Source: Akkermansia muciniphila
GTDB lineage: Bacteria > Verrucomicrobiota > Verrucomicrobiia > Limisphaerales > BJHT01
Direction: 5' to 3'
DNA length: 55,725 nt
NCBI GenBank assembly: GCA_945861535.1
Contig: CAMAUZ010000051.1
Location: forward strand, 1-55,725
In this document: in pieces, positions 8,833 to 17,735 of the stretch
Layout of the letters: every line of letters starts with the position of its first letter
How positions within the stretch are numbered: position 1 is the first letter of the stretch
Translations under genes and position numbers: made by a program
Notes under the pieces: model-generated
The model's input: only the letters and a program-made list of their open reading frames with translations
Database searches by the model: none
What the model was told of the DNA's origin: nothing

Positions 8833-9163
8833 AGGTTTTGGTCGGGGAGCGATAGCAGTTCGGATAAGATTGGGCCAATGCTAATCCGCGAGTCGTTCCA
8901 GCGCCCATGCGCCTACAGGCATCGTCTCCTTGGAGCGCGGCAGCGTCGCCGCGACCAGCCCCAGCGCGTGAAAACACTGCGCGGGATTTGTTGTGCCCCA
9001 GCGCGGGACTCCCGGTGCAGCCGCTGCGGCTGATCCCGCTCGGCGCGGGACACAGCCGCGCCCCACCCGCGTGCCAGTGCATCGCGCACGGAGAAAAAGC
9101 TAGCATCGGCAATCCCCGTTCCCCACCATCCGCGGCAATTCGCGGCGTCACGTCGCAACCCCG
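8833..9163. other. Divergent gap before purS with a reversed MITE-like element
   Basis: This gap separates the minus-strand PH protein from plus-strand purS and must hold both promoters. Most of it (8932-9064) is a reversed GGAGCGCGGCTGT element. I could not pick out a convincing promoter. Confidence 0.5.
8932..9064 (-). repeat. MITE-like element with GGAGCGCGGCTGT ends, reversed copy
   Basis: On the plus strand it begins GGAGCGCGGCAGCGTCGCCG and ends GGGACACAGCCGCGCCCC, with CCGCTGCGGCTGATCCCGCT inside, the reverse complement of the diagnostic block in copies 1 and 2. Confidence 0.75.
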
Positions 9164-9409
9164 ATGAAAGCAAAGATCGTCATTACCCCGAAAAAGGCCG
9201 TGCTCGACCCGCAGGGCAAGACCGTCCAGAGCGCCCTCGAACACATGGGCTACACCGGCGTCGCCGGCGTGCATGTGGGCAAGTACATCGAGATCGACCT
9301 CGCGCCTGGCACGGACCGTGAGGCCGCCCGCCAGGCCCTCGACACGGCCTGCCACCGCTTCCTCAGCAATCCCGTGATCGAGGATTACAAACTGGAAATC
9401 GCCGATTGA
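9164..9409 (+). CDS. purS: Phosphoribosylformylglycinamidine synthase subunit PurS
   Basis: PurS is the small subunit that holds PurL and PurQ together in the fourth step of purine synthesis (FGAR to FGAM). The 81-residue length and the segments [27 protein letters not shown] and [11 protein letters not shown] are typical. The gene is followed by purQ after 14 bases, so the two form an operon. purL is not in the window. Confidence 0.95.
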   Translation: MKAKIVITPKKAVLDPQGKTVQSALEHMGYTGVAGVHVGKYIEIDLAPGTDREAARQALDTACHRFLSNPVIEDYKLEIAD

Positions 9410-9423
9410 CCGGGGTTCACGCC

Positions 9424-10164
9424 ATGCACTTTGCCGTCCTCCAATTTCCCGCCTCGAACTGCGACCAGGATTGCGTCCACGGCATCCGCGTCCTCGGCCA
9501 CACCGCCGGCCTCGTCTGGCACAAGGACACCACGCTGGGCGCGCCTGACGCCGTGATCGTCCCCGGCGGCTTCAGCTACGGCGACTATCTGCGCTGCGGC
9601 GCCATCGCGCGGTTCAGTCCGGTGATGCAGGCCGTGAAACAGTTTGCCGACAACGGCGGTCTCGTGCTCGGCATCTGCAACGGCTTTCAGATTCTCTGTG
9701 AAGCCGGCCTGCTCCCCGGTGCGCTCGTGCGCAATCGCGACCTGCAATTCCACTGCGAGCAAGTCTTCCTGAAAACTGCGTCGCGCACCTCGCCGTTCAC
9801 CAGCCAGATTCCCGCGGGCAAAATCCTCCGCATCCCCATCGCTCACGGGGAAGGCTGCTACTTCGCCGATGCCGAGACGCTTGCGCAACTTCAGGCTGGC
9901 GATCAAATCCTCTGGCAGTACTGCGACCAGGCCGGAGAACTCTCGGAACCTGCCAATCCCAACGGCTCGCTCCTTAACATCGCCGGCATCTGCAACGCCG
10001 CCCGCAACGTCGCCGGCCTCATGCCCCACCCCGACCGCGCCAGTGAACCGCTCCTCGGCTCGACCGACGGCCGCCTCATTTTCGCGAGCATGTTGCACGC
10101 GCTCGCGCAACGCACCGCGCCTGCTGCGGTGGCGGCAGCGGCGCCTGTGGCGCAGGCGGCATAG
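9424..10164 (+). CDS. purQ: Phosphoribosylformylglycinamidine synthase subunit PurQ
   Basis: PurQ is the glutaminase that releases ammonia for PurL. This 246-residue protein has the class I amidotransferase features: [17 protein letters not shown], the nucleophile Cys85 in GICNGFQIL, and His202 in the motif MPHPDRA. The catalytic Glu that normally follows (HPE) is Asp204 here, a conservative change. I chose ATG 9424 because the family begins in this way ([14 protein letters not shown]); a TTG at 9406 overlapping the purS stop is the alternative. The last 15 residues are a low-complexity Ala/Pro/Val tail. Confidence 0.93.
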   Translation: MHFAVLQFPASNCDQDCVHGIRVLGHTAGLVWHKDTTLGAPDAVIVPGGFSYGDYLRCGAIARFSPVMQAVKQFADNGGLVLGICNGFQILCEAGLLPGALVRNRDLQFHCEQVFLKTASRTSPFTSQIPAGKILRIPIAHGEGCYFADAETLAQLQAGDQILWQYCDQAGELSEPANPNGSLLNIAGICNAARNVAGLMPHPDRASEPLLGSTDGRLIFASMLHALAQRTAPAAVAAAAPVAQAA

Positions 10165-10188
10165 GAACACGGGCGACCTGCAAAGCCT

Positions 10189-10719
10189 GTGAAGCCTTGG
10201 GAGTCCTTCCGCTTCTGCCCCCGCTGCGGCGCGGCGGCGGCGACTGCGGAGCGACTGGTTCCCTTTCGGTGCGTGGCCTGCGAGTTCACGCTCTTCTTCA
10301 ATCCGGTGGTCGGCGTCGCTGGAATCATCCGTCGTCCCGACGGTGCCATCCTCCTGCTGCGCCGCGCCAAAGACCCCGCGAAAGGCAAACTCGGCGTGCC
10401 CGGCGGCTTCGTCGATTTCGGCGAAAGTGCTGAGGACGGCCTGCGCCGCGAAGCCCGCGAGGAGGTAGGGCTGCAGCTTGATGCGGTGGAGTTTTTCCTG
10501 AGCCATCCCAACCAATACACCTATCGCGACGTCACCTACGGCGTCTTGGATTTCTATTTCACCGCCCGGGTTGAGCTTACCCAATCTGCCCAAGCGCTGG
10601 ATGAAGTCGAAAGCTTCGTGTGGTTGCAGCCCGCGGCGATTTCTTCCGACGAACTCGCCTTCCCCTCCCTGCGCCACGCCATTCAGCGCTACTGCGAGCG
10701 GTTCGCTCCATCCGTGTAG
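10189..10719 (+). CDS. Nudix hydrolase with N-terminal zinc ribbon
   Basis: A 176-residue protein. The zinc ribbon (FCPRCG near residues 9-13 and FRCVAC near 29-34) is followed by a Nudix domain with the box GGFVDFGESAEDGLRREA and then REEVGL. This layout is that of NudC-like NADH/ADP-ribose pyrophosphatases, although the full NudC is longer. The probable job is to cleave a nucleoside diphosphate linked to another group. The start is GTG 10189, 24 bases after purQ, so it may be the third gene of that operon. The TAG stop lies inside the first bases of a GTAGGAGACGACG repeat. Confidence 0.88.
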   Translation: MKPWESFRFCPRCGAAAATAERLVPFRCVACEFTLFFNPVVGVAGIIRRPDGAILLLRRAKDPAKGKLGVPGGFVDFGESAEDGLRREAREEVGLQLDAVEFFLSHPNQYTYRDVTYGVLDFYFTARVELTQSAQALDEVESFVWLQPAAISSDELAFPSLRHAIQRYCERFAPSV

Positions 10720-10807
10720 GAGACGACGTGAGGAGACCCTAACCTTTTCTGCGCGAGCAGCGTGGTTGGACAAAAGGAGGTTAGAGTCTCCTTACGTCGT
10801 CTCCTAC
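10716..10807. repeat. Inverted repeat GTAGGAGACGACGTGAGGAG, copy 1
   Basis: Left arm from 10716 (GTAGGAGACGACGTGAGGAG, then ACCCTAACC); right arm to 10807 (GGTTAGAGTCTCC, then TTACGTCGTCTCCTAC). The Nudix stop codon TAG at 10717-10719 is part of the left arm. Confidence 0.85.
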
Positions 10808-10819
10808 AAAGACCCGTGC

Positions 10820-10889
10820 GTAGCCGGCGACGTGAGGAGGCGGATCGGGCGCTCGACGGACGCCTCCGCCTCCTCATGTCGGCGGCTAC
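10820..10889. repeat. Inverted repeat GTAGCCGGCGACGTGAGGAG, copy 2
   Basis: Left arm GTAGCCGGCGACGTGAGGAG plus GCGG; right arm CCGCCTCCTCATGTCGGCGG plus CTAC. Another copy at 42209-42278 lies inside an open reading frame. Placed directly after copy 1 and before the 3' end of the next gene. Confidence 0.85.
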
Positions 10890-10942
10890 GAGGTTGACAC
10901 CACACACTCCGGTCCAAACTTCGCAACTGGGACTTCCCAAAC

Positions 10943-12490
10943 CTATCCTATCGCCCGCCGCAGCAAGTTCTCCGTGATCCGCCGCACCCGCTCGTCCGGC
11001 CCGTGCGGGCGGCTCCAGTGCGACCACGGCAGGATGTGGCCGGGCGGTGAGGAGAGTCCCTGCGCCCAGAAAATGGTCGCGGCGTTGAAGACGATATTTT
11101 TCTTCGGCCCCGAATAGATCGTCGCGGTCCAGTGCGCGGGCGTGACGCCGCCGCGCCAGACGTTGCCTTCGGCCACCACTTCCAGTCCGAGCAGTTTCGC
11201 GGGCGCACCGTGATGTTCCCAGCCGACGAGGCCGGGAATGGCGTCGCCGCGTTTCATGCCGGTGCCGGCGAAAATCCAATGGTCGGGCCGCGTGCAAATC
11301 CAGTCACCGCCGCCATTGAAAGGCACGATGCTACGCGCGCCGATGAGGAGGCTCTCGTCGGGACCGGCGCGCCGCCAATGCTCGGTGAACACGTTTTTCT
11401 GCTCGTTCACTTCCGCGTCGGTGAGGCCGCCGTAGATGCCGATGCGCGTGAGGATGCGGTGGGCGCGGCCGTCCGCGGAATTCGAGAAGGGCGTGACGCC
11501 GAAGACGGAATTGCCGCAGAGCCACAGGACATTCACGCCGTCGGCGATGGCCTGCTTGACGGCGGCGTATTGGCGGACATCCCAGTATTCGTCGTGGCCG
11601 ACGCTGAGCATCGTCTGGCAGCGCGTGATCTGCGCCGGGTCGAGACAGTCGCTGTTCGAGCAGTAGGTCACGTCGTAGCCGTGCTCTTCGAGCCAGTAGG
11701 CGAGCGGGAATTCCCAGAGCAGAAATTCGCCCGAACCCACGGACAGCGGGTGATCGAAGATCTGCGCATATTTGCCGTAGGGCCGGTCGAAGCTCACGCT
11801 GAGATCGACCGCGTGCGCGCCGCGGGGATCGGTGTAGAGCGAGTATTTGTCCGGCCACGGATTGTAGGCCTGCCAGGTGTTGTCGCTGCACTGGAAAAGC
11901 ACGTCCGCGCGCCGGGTGTCGCGCACGATGAACACGACGTAGCTCTGCCAATAGGGCTTGTCCGCGCTGGCGGGCACGGTCGTGAGCCGTCCGAGATAAA
12001 CGCCGCTGCGCCAGTCGGCAGGAATCTTGAGCGTCACGCTCGGCTCCCAACGGCATTCGCGCAGACGTTTGTCGCCGACCGGCGGGTCGGGCTGCGTTTT
12101 TCCCTGAAATGGTCCGAGCGCGGTCATCAGGCGCGCGCCGCGTCCGCCGTAGTAGCCCATGCGGAATATCTCGAGCGTGAACTTTTCCTCCGGCTTGGTG
12201 CTGACCATCACGTCGAGGGATTCTCCCGCGAGCAGGGATTGCTTCGAGCAATAGCCTTCGATCCATGCCGATCGAAAGCCTTTCGCGCCGTCGAGCCGCA
12301 CCCGCGTGAGCTGCCAGTCGCGCGCGCCCTCGCGTTCGTTCTCGCGGCGGAGAGCCCCTGCGGACGCCGTGGTCGGTCCGGGGTTTGGCGCGCCGGTGGA
12401 TGCGGTCTGGCAGCCGGCGACCGCGCTCGCGAGCGCGCCGGCGGCCCCGGTTTGAAGGAATTTGCGGCGGTTGAATGAGGATTTGCTCAT
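10943..12490 (-). CDS. Tat-exported lipoprotein with N,N-dimethylformamidase-like (DMFA2_C) domain
   Basis: A 515-residue protein. The N-terminus has a twin-arginine motif (SSFNRRKFLQTG) and then a lipobox ending in Cys28 (SAVAGC), which suggests folded export followed by lipid anchoring. An Ig-like part (about residues 70-175) precedes a large domain like the C-terminus of the dimethylformamidase large subunit: LFQCSDNTWQAYNPW, HAVDLSVSFDRPYGK, EEHGYDVTYCSNSDCLD and LSVGHDEYWD. In known relatives this domain has a glutamine-amidotransferase-like fold. The substrate is unknown, and no small dimethylformamidase subunit gene is adjacent. Confidence 0.78.
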   Translation of the reverse strand: MSKSSFNRRKFLQTGAAGALASAVAGCQTASTGAPNPGPTTASAGALRRENEREGARDWQLTRVRLDGAKGFRSAWIEGYCSKQSLLAGESLDVMVSTKPEEKFTLEIFRMGYYGGRGARLMTALGPFQGKTQPDPPVGDKRLRECRWEPSVTLKIPADWRSGVYLGRLTTVPASADKPYWQSYVVFIVRDTRRADVLFQCSDNTWQAYNPWPDKYSLYTDPRGAHAVDLSVSFDRPYGKYAQIFDHPLSVGSGEFLLWEFPLAYWLEEHGYDVTYCSNSDCLDPAQITRCQTMLSVGHDEYWDVRQYAAVKQAIADGVNVLWLCGNSVFGVTPFSNSADGRAHRILTRIGIYGGLTDAEVNEQKNVFTEHWRRAGPDESLLIGARSIVPFNGGGDWICTRPDHWIFAGTGMKRGDAIPGLVGWEHHGAPAKLLGLEVVAEGNVWRGGVTPAHWTATIYSGPKKNIVFNAATIFWAQGLSSPPGHILPWSHWSRPHGPDERVRRITENLLRRAIG

Positions 12491-12829
12491 GGCAGAAGTG
12501 TGCTCAGGTGGTGCGGGTGGACCGCGAAGTTTCTATGGCCCGCCGTGCGCGTTGTCAGCAGAAAGCGGCGGTGGGGGAGTGCGTCGTGAAGCCGGGTTTC
12601 CTCGCGTTGAACGCCAACGGGCAAAAGCTCAAAGTTCAAAGTTCAAGGGAAGGGCCAAGGATAAAGGTTCAAAGGCGGGGAGGCAGGCGTGAGGGATGGG
12701 GAAGTTGAGATTTGAAATTTCAGATTTCAGATCGGAGCGGGAGTGGGCAGATGCGGCAGGATTTGGCAGGGGAGTTTTTTGAACCTTGATCCTTGGATTT
12801 TCCCTTGAGCTTTAGGCTTTGAGCTTTTT
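12491..12829. other. Gap between two minus-strand genes, mostly repeats
   Basis: A two-armed AGCTCAAAG array (12622-12830) flanks a small TTGAAATTTCAGATTTCAGA array near 12709-12735. I found no gene in it. Confidence 0.6.
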
Positions 12830-12830
12830 T
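12622..12830. repeat. AGCTCAAAG array, two inverted arms
   Basis: Arm 1 (12622-12675) reads AAAGCTCAAAGTTCAAAGTT and then CAAGGGAAGGGCCAAGG; arm 2 (12781-12830) reads CCTTGATCCTTGGATTTTCC and then CTTGAGCTTTAGGC. The last base of arm 2 is the first base of the radical SAM stop codon (TCA on the plus strand at 12830-12832). Confidence 0.85.
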
Positions 12831-14392
12831 CAGTTCTGCTCGCGCGCGGCGGGGGTTTCGGGCGCGGGTGCCCAGTGGCGGGATTGGCGTTTGAGGCCTT
12901 GGCTGCGGTCTTTGCGGGAGAGGGGTTTGGTTCCGGCGGGGAGGTGGGGGTGGAGGAAAGTTGGCGGGTCGAAGCGTCCGGCGCGTTGCCAGTCGGTCCA
13001 GAGGGCGGCGGCGACGGTGTGTGGGTCGCGGGCGGATTCGCGGGTGAGGAATTGGAAGAGGAGTTCGGCGAGGCGGTCGAGGGCGATGCCGTGGCGCTGA
13101 CCGGTTTGGGTGTAGAGCCAGTCGCTCCAGCGGAGGAAGGCGCGGAAGGGTGAGGTGCCGTCGGACCAGAGGAGGGGCGTGGTGGCGAGGAAGTTGCCGC
13201 TGTTGGCGACGAGGTCCCAGTAGCGGGCGAAGCGGCGCAGGCGCTGCATGGTGGCGAAATCGAGGGATTTGTTTTCGAGGAGTTCGTAGGGTGGCGCGGG
13301 GTGGTAGCGCATCTGCCATTCGGCATCGTGGCGGATGATGGGGGTGCCGCGGAGGCGTTTGAGGATGCCGACCTGGATTTCCTGCGGGCCGAGTTTGACG
13401 AGTTGATCGAAGCCGGCGGCGAAGGTGTCGAGGGTTTCGCCGGGAAGGCCGACGATGAGGTCGGCGTGGATGTGGACGCCGGTGTGTTCGCGGAGGAAAT
13501 GGAAATTGTCGGCGAGCTTCGCGTAGTCCTGGCGGCGGCTGATGTTGTGCGCGGTGGCGTCATCGAAGGTCTGGATGCCGACTTCGAATTGCAGCGCGCC
13601 GGGCGGGAAGCGGGCGATCAAATCGCGCAGGGCGGCGGGGAGGCGGTCGGGGATCATTTCAAAATGGAGGAACATTCCGTCGCGCCAGTGTTGCAGGAAA
13701 AACTCGAGGATCGCGCGGCTGGTCTGGAGGTTGAGATTGAAGGTGCGGTCCACGAATTTGAACTGGCGCAGGCCGCGTTCGAGGAGGCGTTCGAGCGCGT
13801 CGAAGAAGGGTCGGAGCGGGACGGCGCGGACGGGGATGTCGAGCGAGGAGAGGCAGAATTCGCAGGTGAACGGGCAGCCGCGCGAGGCTTCGAGATAGAT
13901 GACGCGGTGGGCGAGGTCGTCGTCGGTGTAGAGATCGTAGGGGAGCGCGAGGCGGGCGAGGTCGGGGAGTTCGGCGGGGATGATTTTGGTCGCGGGGGAC
14001 TGGCCGGCGAGCAGGTGGCGGCAGAGTTCTGCGAACTTCAAATCGGCTTCGCCGGTGATGACGTAGTCGGCGAGTTCCACGATGGGCTGGCCGACGGTCT
14101 CGTAGCTGACCTCGGGGCCGCCGAGGATGACGATGATTTCGGGATGCAGGCGTTTGAGGATGGCGACGACTTCGGTGGTCTGGGTGACGTTCCAGATGTA
14201 GATGCCGAGGCCGAGGATTTTGGGCGGGCTGGCGAGCAGCGATTCGGCGATGTCGATGGGGCGCTGGTTGATGTCGAACTCGGCGAGGGCGGCGCGCGGG
14301 CGCAGGTCGCCGAGGTTGGCGAGGAGGTAGCGCAGGCCGAACGCGGCGTGAATGTATTTCGCGTTGAGCGTGCTGAGCAGGATGTCCGGCAT
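12830..14392 (-). CDS. B12-binding radical SAM protein with DUF4080-like C-terminus
   Basis: A 520-residue protein. Residues 1-130 form a cobalamin-binding-type Rossmann domain ([32 protein letters not shown]). The radical SAM core follows, with the cluster cysteines Cys173, Cys177 and Cys180 in [10 protein letters not shown] and a VGIQTFDD segment. The C-terminal 150 residues resemble DUF4080. Members are widespread and their substrates are not known. I chose ATG 14392, where the family begins ([13 protein letters not shown]); the 33 codons upstream are low complexity. No pathway partner is adjacent. Confidence 0.87.
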   Translation of the reverse strand: MPDILLSTLNAKYIHAAFGLRYLLANLGDLRPRAALAEFDINQRPIDIAESLLASPPKILGLGIYIWNVTQTTEVVAILKRLHPEIIVILGGPEVSYETVGQPIVELADYVITGEADLKFAELCRHLLAGQSPATKIIPAELPDLARLALPYDLYTDDDLAHRVIYLEASRGCPFTCEFCLSSLDIPVRAVPLRPFFDALERLLERGLRQFKFVDRTFNLNLQTSRAILEFFLQHWRDGMFLHFEMIPDRLPAALRDLIARFPPGALQFEVGIQTFDDATAHNISRRQDYAKLADNFHFLREHTGVHIHADLIVGLPGETLDTFAAGFDQLVKLGPQEIQVGILKRLRGTPIIRHDAEWQMRYHPAPPYELLENKSLDFATMQRLRRFARYWDLVANSGNFLATTPLLWSDGTSPFRAFLRWSDWLYTQTGQRHGIALDRLAELLFQFLTRESARDPHTVAAALWTDWQRAGRFDPPTFLHPHLPAGTKPLSRKDRSQGLKRQSRHWAPAPETPAAREQN

Positions 14393-14822
14393 GGGCGGGA
14401 GTGTGGCGGAGGAGGGCGGTGGCGGCAAAGGGGAAGGCGGTTTTTGTTTTTGGGCGGCGGAAAGAGGTGTGGGGGCAACGCGAAGTAGCACGAAGAGGTT
14501 GTGGGAAGATTACGAGCGCCCCGTGGAAGAATGGCCCGGTTCCGCGCGGCACTGGCAGGCACGTCTGGCGCTCGGTCTTCCCGTGTCGTCGTCGTTTGCT
14601 CGTTCGAATCGGGTTCGCGCCAGCCCGGTGCGCGTCATTCGGAAGCGGGGTGAATGCCACGCCCCAATCGCGGGTGCGGCGTCCAGCGGCGAATCGGCCG
14701 TCCCCACTCACTTTGGAGGTGGCGGAAATGTGCTTCCGGAAACCAACTTAATTGACTTTGAGGTGGGCGGATTGTACTTTCGCGCCATTAGCAAAACACA
14801 CCCAGAGTAGCGAAAAATAGCT
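14393..14822. other. Divergent region upstream of the pilus motor operon
   Basis: Holds the start regions of the radical SAM gene (minus) and of the first pilB (plus). A candidate plus-strand promoter lies at 14752-14780. The rest carries no recognisable repeat, which is unusual for this window. Confidence 0.5.
14752..14780 (+). promoter_or_regulatory. Candidate sigma-70-type promoter for the pilB-pilT-pilB-pilC operon
   Basis: TTGACT at 14752-14757 and TACTTT at 14775-14780 are 17 bases apart, in the most AT-rich part of the gap, and about 45 bases before the GTG start of the first pilB. The -35 box is good and the -10 box is weak, so this is a suggestion only. Confidence 0.35.
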
Positions 14823-16538
14823 GTGGCTCCTAAAGACGATTACCTAGTCGATACGTTGGCGGACATGGGCTTGATCACCACGTCCCAACTTGAGGAGGTC
14901 CGCGCGGAAGCCGAATCGGCGGGACAGGGGGTGGTCGATCTGATGCTGGTCAAGAAATGGGTCAGCCCGGCCGACGTAACCCAAGCCCGCGCGGTGCAAT
15001 TTGGCGCCGAAGTGGTGGATCTGGCGGGAATGCGCTTTGAAAAATCGGTGCTGGACTCCATCCCCCGCCATGTGGCCAAGCGGTATCGCGTGGTGCCTTT
15101 GTCGGTGACGGACACGGGCATCGTGGTCGCGCTCACCGACCCTTCCGACCTCGACACCATCGACAGCCTGCAGCATCTGCTCAAAAAGGAGACGTTCGAG
15201 TATCGGGTCGCCTCGGATGAGCAGGTGGATGCGGTGTTGAACAAGTACTACGGGACGGCGGATGAAACGGTGGACAAGATGTTGCAGGACATCACGTCGG
15301 GCACCGTGAACATGGACGAGTTCCAGCAGCAGCAGGCGATGGGTTCGGATGCGGACATGGATGTCGATTCGGACGCGCCGTTGGTGAAGCTGGTCAACAC
15401 GATCATTTCGGAGGCGTTCAAGTTTCGCGCGTCGGACATTCACATCGAGCCGTTGGAGCAGCGGTTGCGCGTCCGGTATCGCGTGGACGGCGTGTTGCAG
15501 GAGGTCAACAACCCGCCCAAGCGGCTGCAGGGGGCCATCGTCAGCCGCATCAAAATCCAAGCGGGCATGTCGATCGCGGAAAAGCGGATTCCGCAGGACG
15601 GACGCATCCAGTTGATGATCACCAACAAGCAGGTGGACTTCCGCGTGAATTGCCTGCCGACGGTCCATGGCGAGAGCATGGTTTTGCGTATTTTGGACAA
15701 GAGCGGCATCAAGCTCGGTCTGGCGCAGCTCGGCTTCCTCACAGACGACCAGCAGACCTTCGAGCGGCTGGTCGGCATGGCCGACGGAATCTTGCTGGTT
15801 ACCGGCCCGACTGGCTCGGGCAAAACCACGACGCTTTACTCCTGCCTCAACTACATCAATCGCCCGGACAAGAAGATCATCACGGTCGAGGACCCGGTCG
15901 AATATCAGTTGGCGGGCATCAACCAGGTGCAGGTCAGCGAGGCCTCCGGTCTGACCTTTGCCGTAGCGCTGCGCGCGATGCTGCGGCAGGCGCCGAACGT
16001 GGTCATGCTGGGGGAAATTCGTGACTTGGAGACGGCGACGATTGCGATCAACGCGTCGCTGACCGGGCATCTCGTGTTTTCCACCTTGCATACGAACGAC
16101 GCACCCAGCGCCGTGCAGCGGCTCATCGACATCGGCATCAAGCCCTTCCTCGTCGCCACCGCGTGTCGGGGGCTGATCGCGCAGCGGCTGGTGCGGAAAA
16201 TCTGCAAGGGCTGCGCTGCCCCGCACATGCCCACCGAGGAGCAGTTGAAGGCCATCGAAGTCGATCCGGAAAAGGTGACCGGGGCCAATTTCTCGAAGGG
16301 TGTGGGTTGCGCCGATTGCAACAAAAAGGGCTATCGCGGCCGGTTTGGTATCTTCGAGATTTTCGTGGTCGATGATTCGGCCAAGAAGCTGGTTTTTGAC
16401 AAGGCGTCGGCTGTTGAAATCCGCGCCCATGCGCTTAAGTCGGGGATGAGGTCGCTGCGTGAGGACGGTGCGCGCAAGGTGGTCGCCGGGCTGACGACCG
16501 CCGATGAAGTTATTTCCGCCACCACCAGCGATCACTGA
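14823..16538 (+). CDS. PilB/GspE-type assembly ATPase 1
   Basis: The hexameric ATPase that drives pilin polymerisation or type II secretion at the cytoplasmic face of the inner membrane. Of its 571 residues, the first 160 are an MshEN-type domain (LADMGLITTSQLEEV; VVPLSVTDTGIVVALTDPSD). The motor domain has Walker A GPTGSGKTTTLYS near 328-335, Walker B VVMLGEIRD, a LVFSTLHTND His box and a zinc tetracysteine (CKGC near 461, CADC near 497). The start is GTG 14823, with no strong ribosome site; ATG codons inside the MshEN domain would truncate it. It shares the operon with pilT, a second pilB and pilC. Confidence 0.92.
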   Translation: MAPKDDYLVDTLADMGLITTSQLEEVRAEAESAGQGVVDLMLVKKWVSPADVTQARAVQFGAEVVDLAGMRFEKSVLDSIPRHVAKRYRVVPLSVTDTGIVVALTDPSDLDTIDSLQHLLKKETFEYRVASDEQVDAVLNKYYGTADETVDKMLQDITSGTVNMDEFQQQQAMGSDADMDVDSDAPLVKLVNTIISEAFKFRASDIHIEPLEQRLRVRYRVDGVLQEVNNPPKRLQGAIVSRIKIQAGMSIAEKRIPQDGRIQLMITNKQVDFRVNCLPTVHGESMVLRILDKSGIKLGLAQLGFLTDDQQTFERLVGMADGILLVTGPTGSGKTTTLYSCLNYINRPDKKIITVEDPVEYQLAGINQVQVSEASGLTFAVALRAMLRQAPNVVMLGEIRDLETATIAINASLTGHLVFSTLHTNDAPSAVQRLIDIGIKPFLVATACRGLIAQRLVRKICKGCAAPHMPTEEQLKAIEVDPEKVTGANFSKGVGCADCNKKGYRGRFGIFEIFVVDDSAKKLVFDKASAVEIRAHALKSGMRSLREDGARKVVAGLTTADEVISATTSDH

Positions 16539-16629
16539 TGAGTGGCAGTGCAGTGGTAGATTATGACGGGCATGCCGCGGGCTGCAACTGAGTTGCGGAC
16601 GAGAAAATTGGCCAAGTTTACTTGATTCT

Positions 16630-17730
16630 ATGTCGTATTCGATGTCCGACCTCCTGCAGTTGATGGTGTCTGAGGGTGCCGCCGACCTTCATCTCCGGGT
16701 GGGCATTCCACCGGCGTTCCGTGCGCACGGCACGATTGAGCGCGTCCAAGGGCCGGACCTCACCCCGGAGGACACCGAAGAACTGGCGAATTCCATCTGC
16801 TCGGAAGACCACATGCACCAGGTCAAGACCAAGGGTGGCGCAGACTTTGGTTTCGCATTCGGCGAACTGGCGCGGTTCCGCGTCAGTTGCTTCAAGGAAC
16901 GTGGCAACTACGCAATGGTGCTGCGGCAGATTCCCAACAAGCTGCTGACGATCGACCAGATCGGGTTGAACCGCGATCTGGTGATGACGCTGTTGAACAA
17001 GGCGCGCGGCATGGTGCTCGTCACCGGCCCCACCGGCTCCGGCAAGTCCACCACGCTCGCCTCGATGATCAACATCCTGAACGAGAACAATGATGAGGCC
17101 CACATCATCACCATCGAGGACCCGATCGAGTTTTATCACAAGCACAAGAAGGCGGTGGTCACGCAGCGCGAGGTCAATATTGATGTGCCCAGTTTTGCCG
17201 AGGCGCTGCGGCGGGCGTTGCGCCAGGACCCGGACGTGATCCTCGTCGGCGAGTTGCGCGACTTGGAAACCATCGAGGCGGCCGTCGGCGCGGCTGAAAC
17301 CGGTCACTTGGTGTTCGGCACGCTGCACACCAACTCGGCAGCCAAGACCATTGATCGTATTGTCAATGCCTTCCCGACCAACGCGCAGGAAACCATCCGC
17401 ATCCAGCTCTCGACGGTCTTGCAGGCGGTCATTTCCCAGATGCTCGTGCCGCGCCACGACAAGCCCGGCCGCGTCGCCGTTCACGACATCATGGTGAACA
17501 CTCCGTCCATCTCGGCTCTGATCCGCGACAACAAAACCTTCCGCATTCCCTCCGATCAGCAGACCGGGGCCAAGTATGGCATGCAGACCCTGGACATGAG
17601 TTTGTTGGACAAATATGCCAAGGGCATGGTTTCCAAAGAGCAGTGCATCAATCGCGCGCTGGATGCGCCATCCATGGTGGCCAAACTTCAGGAAGTGGAC
17701 GCGGAAAAAGCCAGCGCGGAGAAGGAGTAA
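16630..17730 (+). CDS. pilT: Type IV pilus retraction ATPase PilT
   Basis: PilT disassembles the pilus and so powers retraction and twitching. The 366-residue length is normal. Features: the start MSDLLQLMVSEGAADLHLRV, Walker A GPTGSGKSTTLAS (about 133-140), Asp box HIITIEDPIEF, Walker B VILVGELRDLETIEAA and His box HLVFGTLHTNSAAKTIDRI. There is no zinc tetracysteine, as expected for PilT. The gene lies 91 bases after the first pilB and 5 bases before the second. The presence of PilT argues that the operon serves true type IV pili and not only secretion. Confidence 0.95.
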   Translation: MSYSMSDLLQLMVSEGAADLHLRVGIPPAFRAHGTIERVQGPDLTPEDTEELANSICSEDHMHQVKTKGGADFGFAFGELARFRVSCFKERGNYAMVLRQIPNKLLTIDQIGLNRDLVMTLLNKARGMVLVTGPTGSGKSTTLASMINILNENNDEAHIITIEDPIEFYHKHKKAVVTQREVNIDVPSFAEALRRALRQDPDVILVGELRDLETIEAAVGAAETGHLVFGTLHTNSAAKTIDRIVNAFPTNAQETIRIQLSTVLQAVISQMLVPRHDKPGRVAVHDIMVNTPSISALIRDNKTFRIPSDQQTGAKYGMQTLDMSLLDKYAKGMVSKEQCINRALDAPSMVAKLQEVDAEKASAEKE

Positions 17731-17735
17731 CCAAG

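Noticed and set aside
14590-14640. A TTCGAATC T-loop-like sequence suggesting a tRNA
   Set aside because: The flanking bases do not form a T stem, and no acceptor or anticodon arm could be built.
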